Shown piece after piece: positions 34,205-44,400 of a stretch of DNA of 64,000 bases. The stretch spans positions 1,178,001 through 1,242,000 of the forward strand of contig NZ_CP080387.1 of the NCBI RefSeq assembly GCF_030036535.1, read 5' to 3'. The notes under the pieces were generated by a model. That model was not told the origin of the DNA. It made no database searches and saw only the letters and a program-made list of their open reading frames with translations. Position numbers and translations under genes: made by a program. Position 1 is the first letter of the stretch, and each line of letters starts with the position of its first letter. This stretch comes from Agrobacterium cucumeris. GTDB lineage: Bacteria; Pseudomonadota; Alphaproteobacteria; Rhizobiales; Rhizobiaceae.

Positions 34205-37200
34205 GCTGCGGCCACCCATGATGATTGGTCGGTGCGGCGACGGGCAAAACCGGCGCCGAGATTGTCGCAAATGCCGATGACATTGCCTTTGTGGATGATC
34301 TCGGCGACGAAGACGAAGGATGCGGTCTCCAGCGTCACACCGTCCTCGCCATAAGCGAGGTCGATCGACTTGCAGGTCAGGCGATACCTCAGCGTATCGC
34401 GCTGTGGTTTCACCTCCCCCCGGAACTTGGCGCTGTATTGATGGTCGGTCAGCGTATGTCCGCTCAGGTGAGGCACCGAATAAAGCCCGAGATAGGCCAG
34501 GTAGAATTTCAAAAGCTGTTCGCAGCCTTCCACCAGCAATGTTCCCGGCACACAGGGGTCGTTCTTGAAATGCGCCTTGAAAGCCCAGTGATCTGGATCG
34601 ATGTCGCGCTCGCCGACCACCACGCCGAGGCCGAACGCGCCGCCTTTGGGGTCGACATCCACCACCCGGTCGAGCATTCTGGCCATCGGTGTCCACAGCT
34701 TTGGCGCGGCAGTTTCGGTTCTGTAGTCAGGACCAAAGCAGCTTGCCGGATCACCGTTGCCCAGCGCCTCGATATCATCTTCGGTGAAACGATCCTTCGT
34801 GCAGTTCAGCAGCGGTGTGAAGGGTTGCCGCACAGCGCCGTCATTTTTCAGGAAGGGAGCCGGATCGACACCCTTTGAGCGTTCCAGATCGCGCGGCAGG
34901 AAAAAGCCGGAATTCGCCTCCAGCCGGAAAACGGGCCGCTCATCGGCAAGGCACCAATATTCGTAGGAAACCAGAATATTACGGCCGACCTTGAGGAAGG
35001 ATTTGATATCCACCCGACCGCGCAGCAATTCGCCGGCGCGCGGCATTTCGCCATAAACGAAGGTGCGGCTGTCCACCGCCCGATAGCGCAATTCACCCCG
35101 GAACAATTGATCGCAGCCGATAAGCGTGAAGGCGACGATCATCGCATGTGAAGATTCCAGCGCCACGAAAGCCGGAACCTTGTCCTCGCACATGAACCAG
35201 GCATCGGCGGGCAGATCGAGTTCCCATTCGATGCGGCAGGGCTCCAGCGCACCGGCCTTGGCCGTCGTGCTGGTAATGCGCGAGGCGAACATATAGGGCG
35301 GCGATGGCATGCGCGTGCGCACCGCATAGGTATCGGCCAGCGCATAATCCGGCCCGAGCACGCGGCTGACCGCACCATCCGTCAGCTCGATCAACTGCGC
35401 TTCATCGAACAATGCGGCACGCGCTGGACTAACCGTCTCACCGGACATCATATGGCTCAAGCGACGATAGAACGCCTGCTCGGTCTGCATGAAGCGCAGG
35501 TTCGTCTGCGCGTTCCGGATCGCCTGCCGCTGCTGCCAGGTCAGCGGCAGGCGTGGGAAGCAGCCGGAGACCGGGCCATCGAAAGCTTCGGTCACCACTG
35601 CCGGGGACATCTGTGGCCGCATTGCAGGTGGAGATTTTTCAAACAGGGCAAAATTGGTGGGATCGAGAATGATCTCGGCCATGGTCCGCTCTCGCCCGGT
35701 AAAGACCCTTACGAGCAAAGGATCGGTCGCCGAAACACCCGCGGGAGCGCTGATCGCCTGAGGCCGCGCCACTGTCGGGCTTTCCAGCAATATATGCGTA
35801 TAGGCCCGATCGACCCCCATACCACTGATTGCCGCCAGTTGCGGCCCCGTCGCGCGCTGCCGTGACAGGCCGTAATGCAGGACCAGCGCGGTATGGATGA
35901 GGCTCAGCATGCCGGAAGCCGCGCCAAGATGGCCGTAGTGACGCTTTGAACTGTCCGCAGCAACGGTGGCGCCATAGACCCTGGCAAGCCCCTCCGCCTC
36001 GATGCGGGCTTCCACATCATCCGCCATGCTGTAGCGTTCGAGATAACTTATCTCTTGCGGCGCAACGCCTGTTTTTTGCAGGCAGGCCTCCGCCACATTG
36101 GCCACGGCATCCGCCGATGGCTGGAAGGTGGTGCCCGGCGCTGTGTCATGGCGGATTTCAAGGCCACGAAGGCGGGCATAGGCGCGTCCGGCCGGTCCGC
36201 CATCCGCTCTTTCGAGCATAATCACGCCGCAGCCTTCCCCCACGGGCTGGCTGCGATTTGGGTTGGCATAGATCATGTTTTCCAGCCCGCCATCACAGGC
36301 GCTGCTGGCCAGAATGACCGCATCGACCATATTTTCGGAAAGCATGTAGCGCGCCAGTTGCAGCCCCTTGAAAGCCGAGCTTTCATGCGCACACAGGGCA
36401 AAGGCCGGTCCGTCCAGCCGCAGATGCGCGGCCACACGGCTTGCGGCGATATTGCCCACCCCACCGGTAATGCCTTCGGCGAAGGGTTCGGGAAACAGAC
36501 TTTCCTTGACGATTCCTTGCAGACCGGCGAGCTGCTCTGCCGAAAGTTCTATGCCCGACCTCTCGAGGCTGTCGCGCAATTGCCAGCCGATCTCGTTGCG
36601 CGCCTGATAACGCAGGCAGCTATGATCGACATCCCGTGCGACGATGACCGCGATGTTACGCCTCTGCCCGTCCAGCGCATAACCCGCATCTAGAAATGCC
36701 CGCTCGGCCACCGGCAGCAGAAAGGCGTGGGCCAGAAGGTGATTGCCGATGACTTTCGGTGGCAGCTTGAAATGGCGGCAATCGAAATCGAAACTCTCGA
36801 TATAGCCGCCGGCCGGCGCTTCTCCGATCCCACCCAGCGCCAGAATATCGGCGCGCTTTTCGAGACCCAGCCAGCGCGTGCGTGGCAATGGCTGAAACCA
36901 TTGACGTCCGGTCGTTATCGTCTCGCGAAACGTCTCGACATTATCGGTTCCCGGCAGGGCCATGGCGATGCCGACAATATCAATTCCGGCCGGAGTGGTG
37001 GTAGGTGGGGTTGTAATCGTCGGCACCATCGCGCCCGCAACATGCTCGCGCAGCACCATGTGGCCGTTGACGCCACCGAAACCGAAGGCATTGATGCCGG
37101 CACGGCGCGGTTTTTCACCCCTCGCCCAGGGTTTGTTTTCGCGAACGATATGATCGCGCTTCACAAGCCCTTTGGGCGTCGTCACAAGGTTTTCTATTTG

Positions 37201-38364
37201 CAGCGTCGCCGGTATCAGGTCGTGCTGCATCGCCAGCAGCACCTTCAGCAGGCTTGCCATGCCCGATGCGGTGAGGCTGTGGCCGTTATTGGCCTTGTTG
37301 GCGCCAAGAAGCGGTATCGACGTTTCGCCAAAGAAGCGCTCGATGGTCGAAAGCTCCACCTGATCGCCCGCCGGTGTGCCCGTCGCATGGCATTCCAGAT
37401 AATCGATATCAGGCGAAATGCTGGCATAGGCGCGTTGCAGCGCCAGCATCTGCCCGTGCGGATCGGGTAGCAGCATGTGCTTGGCGCCGCCATCATTGGA
37501 AACACCGATCGCCTCGATGACACCGTAAATCCGGTCGCCGTCGCGCAGTGCGTCTTCGTAACGTTTCAGCGCCACGATGCCGGCGCCTTCCCCGGCCTTC
37601 AACCCCTGCGAGGACCGGTCGAAGGGGACCGAGCGGCCATCGGTCGGAAAAGCCTGCAGAACGTTGAAACCATGGTCGAGATAGATATGGTCCGCATGGC
37701 AGACCGCGCCCGCCAGCATCATGTCGGCGCTGCCGTCGAGAAGATAGGAACTGGCCACGCGGATGGCGTAAAGCGCCGAAGAGCAGGCGGCATCGATGGC
37801 GTAAGTCGGCCCTGAAAGACCAAGCGCCAGCGCCGCGATCGTGGCATTATGGCTACCGGTCATGAGATTGAGCCCGGACAGGCCGCTGGTATCCCAATAG
37901 GCGGGGAAGGAAAAGTCCGGCCGGTCCAGCAGTTCCCGCAGATAGGGCTCGAGAATCCGATGATAAAAGCCCGACATCAGGCGTTTGCCGGAATGAGTCG
38001 GCATGCCGATATTGCCGGCGATCAGGCCGCAACGCTGTGGAGATGCGCCGCTGTCTTCAAGCGCCTGGCGCGCCGCATGCATGGTCCACTGAAACAGCGG
38101 GTCGAGTGTGGCAAGGTCCTTCGCCGGCAGACGATAACCTTCGGCCTCGAAACGGAAGTCACGCACGTGGCCATTCCGGTTGTAGCAGATATGATCGGCC
38201 GTACCCGGCTCGGGATGATAATAAAGCGCTGAATCGACACCCAGTTCAGCAACGGAGAGCGGCGACGTGCTGTCCCTGCCCTCGACCAGATTGCGCCAGT
38301 AACGATCCGGGGTATCCGCGCCCGGAAAGACGCATCCGAGCCCCGTAATTGCTATCTGTCCCAT
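34201..38364 (-). CDS. PfaC-like megasynthase subunit: KS, chain-length-factor, dehydratase
   Basis: 1387 residues. An active ketosynthase covers about 5-445 (Cys194 in DAACSSA; His in ECHATGTP and NNGHSLTASG). A second KS-like domain (about 460-900) has Glu661 where the active-site Cys should be (ALCAHESSAF), marking it as a chain-length factor. The C-terminal third holds hot-dog dehydratase repeats: a degenerate one near 1030-1090 and a FabA-like one at about 1262 (AHFKNDPCVPG). This is the order of PfaC. The ATG at 38364 has AAGGA upstream and begins at IAITGLGCVFPG. The gene lies 132 bp after the large subunit. Confidence 0.92.
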   Translation of the reverse strand: MGQIAITGLGCVFPGADTPDRYWRNLVEGRDSTSPLSVAELGVDSALYYHPEPGTADHICYNRNGHVRDFRFEAEGYRLPAKDLATLDPLFQWTMHAARQALEDSGASPQRCGLIAGNIGMPTHSGKRLMSGFYHRILEPYLRELLDRPDFSFPAYWDTSGLSGLNLMTGSHNATIAALALGLSGPTYAIDAACSSALYAIRVASSYLLDGSADMMLAGAVCHADHIYLDHGFNVLQAFPTDGRSVPFDRSSQGLKAGEGAGIVALKRYEDALRDGDRIYGVIEAIGVSNDGGAKHMLLPDPHGQMLALQRAYASISPDIDYLECHATGTPAGDQVELSTIERFFGETSIPLLGANKANNGHSLTASGMASLLKVLLAMQHDLIPATLQIENLVTTPKGLVKRDHIVRENKPWARGEKPRRAGINAFGFGGVNGHMVLREHVAGAMVPTITTPPTTTPAGIDIVGIAMALPGTDNVETFRETITTGRQWFQPLPRTRWLGLEKRADILALGGIGEAPAGGYIESFDFDCRHFKLPPKVIGNHLLAHAFLLPVAERAFLDAGYALDGQRRNIAVIVARDVDHSCLRYQARNEIGWQLRDSLERSGIELSAEQLAGLQGIVKESLFPEPFAEGITGGVGNIAASRVAAHLRLDGPAFALCAHESSAFKGLQLARYMLSENMVDAVILASSACDGGLENMIYANPNRSQPVGEGCGVIMLERADGGPAGRAYARLRGLEIRHDTAPGTTFQPSADAVANVAEACLQKTGVAPQEISYLERYSMADDVEARIEAEGLARVYGATVAADSSKRHYGHLGAASGMLSLIHTALVLHYGLSRQRATGPQLAAISGMGVDRAYTHILLESPTVARPQAISAPAGVSATDPLLVRVFTGRERTMAEIILDPTNFALFEKSPPAMRPQMSPAVVTEAFDGPVSGCFPRLPLTWQQRQAIRNAQTNLRFMQTEQAFYRRLSHMMSGETVSPARAALFDEAQLIELTDGAVSRVLGPDYALADTYAVRTRMPSPPYMFASRITSTTAKAGALEPCRIEWELDLPADAWFMCEDKVPAFVALESSHAMIVAFTLIGCDQLFRGELRYRAVDSRTFVYGEMPRAGELLRGRVDIKSFLKVGRNILVSYEYWCLADERPVFRLEANSGFFLPRDLERSKGVDPAPFLKNDGAVRQPFTPLLNCTKDRFTEDDIEALGNGDPASCFGPDYRTETAAPKLWTPMARMLDRVVDVDPKGGAFGLGVVVGERDIDPDHWAFKAHFKNDPCVPGTLLVEGCEQLLKFYLAYLGLYSVPHLSGHTLTDHQYSAKFRGEVKPQRDTLRYRLTCKSIDLAYGEDGVTLETASFVFVAEIIHKGNVIGICDNLGAGFARRRTDQSSWVAAA

Positions 38365-38496
38365 CGCGATCATCCTTCAAATGGCGCGCAGAGGGAGAGC
38401 GTCTCCGGCCTGAACCGGAACACGGAAACGCTTCTCACTGCCTGTCGTTACGAGTTTATGGAAAGCCTTCGCTTTTCCGGGCCTTGATCGGGGCGG

Positions 38497-41400
38497 CTAT
38501 TCTGCCGCCTCGACCTTGTCTTCGCGCCCGACCAGCCGCTCTCGCAGCTGCCTGGAAACGGTGAACTGGACATCCGAGAGCCGGAAATAAAGTTGTCCCG
38601 CCTCGTCATGCACGGCGATATCCACCAGAAGGCTCGCCTGCGTCAGGGATTTTATCGTCATGGAGAGGAAGAACGGCTGGCCGAAACCGAGCGCTGCAAA
38701 CTGGTCGACGCGGCCGATGGCGGAAGGAAGCCCGGCATAATCGCTGCCGAGGATCAGCCACAACCACGGCGCCTGCATGAAGACATCGCCGAGATAGGCA
38801 TTAAACGAGGTGGTGCGAAACTGCCCTTGCATTTCCTCTTTCACCGGCGTCAGCTCGCAAGCGAGTGTGAGACCGTGATCGCCACCGTTCAGCACCTCCC
38901 GCAGCCCCCGGAAGCTCGGGCCATGGAACAGAAGCGGACCTTCCTGCGGCATGCCGTAAAGCGGGTAACCCAGCGGCTCGTCATCCTTACCCAGATCAAA
39001 GGCCCCGAGACGTGGGCGAAGGCTCAGCTCGCGGCTCAACACCACGGTGCCCATATAGCGGTTCTGACGCTCGGAGCCCGTCCGGCTATAGACCGAGATC
39101 GTCAGGGCATACCTGTCACCGGCCATTGGGCCTGACACATCCGCCGCCGGTTCTATCTGCGCTTCCAGCAGGCAGGATTCTTCCGCCTCCAGCGTGACAC
39201 CCTTCAGAACCTTGAAACCGAGCAGGGTTTCAAAACGGTAGCCAGGCAGCATATCTTCCGCCAGCTTGACCAGCCAGCTGGCCGCGGCCGTGGCAGGCAG
39301 GACGTAACGTCCGTCGACCACATGGTCGGCCAGGAAGGGCGCAGTAGTGAGATCGACCCTGCGCTCCACGACACGCGGTGCTACCTTCGTCTTGACCGTT
39401 TTTGCGACCCTGTAGCTGTCGCCGCCGACGAGAATTTGTGGACCATGACCGGAACCGAATTCTTCAGCGAAGAACCGTATCCCGGTTTCCACCGGAATGA
39501 TCGCCAGCCCGCGTTCACCATAGGCCTTCTTGAGCACGTCATTGACCATGCCGCTGTCCCAGGGACCCCAGCCTATGCTGCGCACAAAGGCATCCGGATA
39601 ATGCGCCTTGAACATATGCGCGAACTTGTTCAGCACCTCGTTCGCCATCGCATAGTCGGTCTGTCCAGCATTGCCGAAGAAGCCCGATACGGATGAAAAG
39701 AGCATAAGCTGCCTGATGGTATCCGGCTGCATTGCCTGCATCAGATTTTGCAGACCCCGCACCTTGGTGTGGAAGACCGCGCGGAAATCCTCCGCTGTCT
39801 TTTTCTCGATCCGCTTGTCCGCAAGCAGGCCCGCACCGTGAATGATGCCGGTTATCTTGCCAAAGGTCTCCTCCACCGCAGTCACGGTGCGTTCGACATC
39901 CTTCGCGTCGGCGATATCGCAGGCGAAATAGGCCGCCTTGCCGCCAAGCTCTTCGATCTTCGCCAGCGTCTGCCGAATTTGCACCGCATGGCGTACACCA
40001 TTCAGCATTTTTTCGACCTTCACCGGCGTAGGCTGTTCACCTTCGGCCTGCATCGCCGCAATCGCGGCTGTCTTCAGCGCTTCATCTCCCTCGATGCCTT
40101 CTGCCCAGTCGGGCAATGGCGCGTCGACATCGGTTCGTCCGAGGAGAGCGAAACGAACGGGATGGCGCTCCGCAAGAGCGATCACGCAATCGGCGGTAAT
40201 GCCGCGCGCGCCGCCACTGACGAGAAGCACGCTATCCGCATCGAGCACGGTTTCCGGCTGGTCGATCACCCGTTCGGCCTGGTTCGTCAGTGTCATGCGG
40301 GACCCGTCAGGACCACGTCCCACCTCCGCCAGTGCGGTTTGCGGGTCTTCCAGCTCTTCGATCAGGATGCCGGCCGCTTCCTCGTCAGGCAGTGCCGGAT
40401 CGATATCTACAAAGCGGCAGAAAACATCGTCCCACTCAACGGCGAGTGATTTAGACAATCCGCCGAAACTTGCGCCGATGGCGTTGAACAATCCCCTGCC
40501 CGATGTTCCAAGAGCACCGTCGCATCGGCTGGCGATGAAGAAGGAACTGCGTGCTCCCGTCCCCGTCAGGCGTGGCTGAAGCACTCCAGCCAGCGTGAAG
40601 AGTATTTCAGCCGCCTCGTAACCCGTTTCCGCAAATACCTCGCCGATCGATGCCGCAGCCGTTGGTGGCTGCAGATGGATGAAGCCGCCAATCGGGCCTT
40701 CCGCCTGTTCGATTTCAGCGATCATGGCCTCTATAGACACCCTGCCGCGATCCTGGAGACCGTAATCCCGCACACCTTCCATCGCCGGCATGGAGGATGA
40801 CTGTTTTGCGGTTCTCTTGCCCTTTGCCGGTTTGGCCGGCGCGGATATCTGAAGGCGTGCGACCTTCTCGCCCAGGGTAACGAGGCGGGAGGCCACCGCC
40901 TCACTCAGTCCCTTGCCATCATCAACAAGCAGCCAGATCCGTCCGGCCCCAAGGGCCAGCGATGTCCGGTCGGGCCGGGCAAGGTCCTGAGGAACCACTC
41001 GCTGACGATAGACGGAAGGGGCGGCATTGAGCGGCTGAGCAGGAAGCGCAGATGCATCCCGCTCAGCCGAAGCTTTTTTTGGCTGTGATATCTCCCCATC
41101 GCCGATGTCCGACAGTTTCGTTGATGTCACCACGCCGAGACGTTGCAGGGTCACAACGGAGGCGCCGGTTGAAGCCGGGGCGCTGGCGGGTGCAGTCGAC
41201 GCCGCGGTTTTGGCGACGGCCGCAGCCATTGGAGTGGCCCCTTTGATATCGGCCAGCAACTCACCGATAGTGCGCAGGAAGAACTGCGTCATCTTGTGAA
41301 TATTGCTCATGGTTTCGATATCGAAATTCTCGTCGTTGCGGTTCTTGTCCGCATCTTCAAGAAGCCGGGTGCCGTTCGACAGGCGATCGAACATTGCCCC

Positions 41401-44400
41401 GAAAATCTCCAGCCGCTTGATGGAGTCGATGCCGAGATCGGCCTCGAGATCCATCTGATCGCCGATCATGTCGACCGGATAACCCGTGCGCTCGCTGACG
41501 ATGTCAGTCAGTTCGCGGATCAGCCGCTCCTCGGTGATCCCTTCAAGCGCCGCGATTCTTGCCTGATCCTCGGCGCTGAGTGCCGGGGCCGAGATAACCG
41601 GCGCTGGGGCAGCAGCAACGGCTGAGCTGCCTTTCACGGCCACAAGCAACTCATCGACCGTACGCAGGAAGAATTGCGTCATCTTGCGGATATTGCTCAT
41701 GGTTTCGATGTCGAAATTCTCGTCGTTGCGGTTCTTGTCCGCATCTTCAAGAAGCCGGGTGCCGTTCGACAGCCGGTCGAACATTGCCCCGAAAATCTCC
41801 AGCCGCTTGATGGAGTCGATGCCGAGATCGGCCTCAAGGTCCATCTGGTCGCCAATCATATCGACCGGATAACCCGTGCGCTCGCTGACGATATCCGTCA
41901 ACTCGCGGATCAGCCGCTCTTCGGTGATACCTTCGAGAACGGCGATCCTCGCCTGGTCCTCGTCGCTGAGAGCAGGAGCCGGTGCGGCGGGTGCCGGCGT
42001 TTGAGGCACGGTTATCTGCGGCGCAGCCATCACCGGCATCACCGGTTTCGGCGCGGCTATGGAGGTGATCGGTGCAGAAACCGCCCTATCGGCAGCCCGG
42101 GGTGCAGCCAATGGCGCCGGCGCGAAACTCTCCTGCCGCGTTACCGTAACCGGATGCGCCGGTTTCGGCATGTCCAGCATATTGGGAATATAGGCGGGGG
42201 AATGCGGCAGGCTACGAACCACCTCGCCGCTGATCAGGGACATCTGGTTGTCGAAATAGCGCTCGTGATTGAGGTGGTAGAGTTCCTGATTGCGCTCCAG
42301 CAATTGCAGGCTGCGCGCAAGGCTCGCGGTCATGCTTTCCATCTGCGGATGACCGTGGAATTTTTCCAGAAGGTTATGCTGCTTGCTGACCAGAGATCCC
42401 AGCATATTGATATATTCGCTCTGGTTGGTCTGAAACTGCTGGTGAAGCTGGCTGAGCAGATTCTGGCTTTCGATCTGCCTGTCCATCTGGTCCGGCTTCG
42501 ACATATTTTCGGATTGGCTGGTCATCGCTATCTCGATCCTGTCAGTGTCATGGGAGGGCTGAATGGAGGAGGACAAACGGGGAAAGGAAGGAAGAGTTTT
42601 CGCAATCGGCGTAAAAGCCGCAGCCACCTCAACAGGTTGAGGTGCGGCCTGAACGACCGGAGAAGCGGCCGGTTCAGGCGAGCCTGCGGCACGCTCGGCG
42701 ATAAACTTCTCCACGACGGCCGTATCATGCCGCAGCGCATGTTCGCGCCGCGCGCGGTTTTTGTCGGTCAGATAAAAGCCGCCCTGAAGCCTGAAACTGG
42801 TTGCCGGCTTCACCGATCGATCCTCCGGCGGGCGCGGGCGGGCATAGGGGTCGGCTTCGGCAAGAGCCACACCTTCCACCACCAGTTTTGCCAGTGCCCG
42901 GCGGAATTGCAATGCTTCCTCGCCATTGGCGCTCGGGTTGAGCGAAACCACCGCATGCGGTTTGCCCTTCAGTATGTCACCGGTCAGTTTACCGAGAATG
43001 CCTTTCGGCCCGATCTCGACGAACAGATAACCGCCATCGGCGTGCAGTCGCTCGATCATGTCCCGGAACCGCACGGGCTGCACCAGTTGCTGGACAAGCG
43101 CATCACCATAAAGCGCGGGGTCGCTGCCGTAGGGCTCCGCCGTCGCGCTTGAATAAAGCGCGCAGCTTGGCTGCGAGAATTCAATTCCGGCAATTCCATC
43201 CCGGAACGGATCCGCCGCATGTCTGACGTAAGATGTGTGAAAGGCCGTCGAAACCGGAAGCGTCTGGCAACGGCGGCCCCGTTCGGTTAGCCAGGCCTGG
43301 GCGCGGGCAATCGCCTCGGTGGCGCCGCCGAATACCAGCTGCTCCGGCGCATTATCATTGGCGATTACGATATCCGGCACGGCCGCCAGCAATTCCGCCG
43401 CTTCCTCCCGGCGCATCTGTGCCGCAAGCATCGCACCGGGATCGTCAAGCCCGCTCGGAGTTTCGACAGCCTGACCACGCGCAAGCGAGGCCCGGTGAAA
43501 ATCCCCATCCGAAAGCACGCCTGCCGCCCAGAGGGCTGTAAGCTCGCCATAGCTGTGTCCGGCAACAAAATCCGGAGTGAAACCAAGCCGTTTCAGTAGC
43601 TGGAAATAACCGGCGCTTACCGCCCCGATAGCCGGCTGCGCATTGGCGGTGCGGGTAAGTTCACGGGCCTGCCGCATGGTCTCTTCGTCGGAAAAGGCCG
43701 GCGGCGGATAGATCACACCCGAAAGGGCTGGCAGGCCTGCCTCTACAGCCACGGCATCCGCGGCTTCCACGGCATGGCGCACCTCCGGGTAATCGACCGC
43801 GACCCCAGACCCCATATTGACATATTGCGCGCCCTGCCCGGGGAAAAGTGCGACGATACGGCCTGCCACTGGGGCGGCCTCAGGCTTGTAGTAAATTCCG
43901 GCCGGATGATCGAAACCCTGATCGGGACTGGATTGCAACAGCGCCAGAGCTTCCGCCAGCAACGCGCGCGCCTGTTCGGGCGTCGCGGCCGCAAAACCGA
44001 GGCGAGCGGATGCCGCAGGTGGAGAAAGCCTGCCGCCATCGGCCAGATGTGCGTCGAAGAACGCCGCCCTGCCCTCGCCGGAAAGCTGCGAAAGCGCATC
44101 ACGGCAGGTCGCCTCCAGCAGAGCCGGGTTTGCCGCATGAAACACGAAGACCTCAGCGGCGCGGTTCAGCCGGTATGTCTGTTCCCGCGTTTCCGGTTCG
44201 TATTCCTCGAGAATGACGTGAAAATTGGTGCCGCCGAAACCGAAGGCGCTCAGGGCGCCGCGCCGCAGCTCGCCGCCGGCCGGGCGCATCCATGGCCGTG
44301 CGAGGCTGTTGACGTAAAAGGGTTTTGCGAGAACATCGGTGGGGTCTTCCACATTGATGGTCGGCGGCAGGACCTTGTGATAGAGGCCAAGCGCCACTTT

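Noticed and set aside
41674-43152. 492-codon plus-strand ORF opposite the PfaA-like gene
   Set aside because: Antisense to a clearly conserved megasynthase; the His/Arg-rich translation is typical of high-GC shadow frames.
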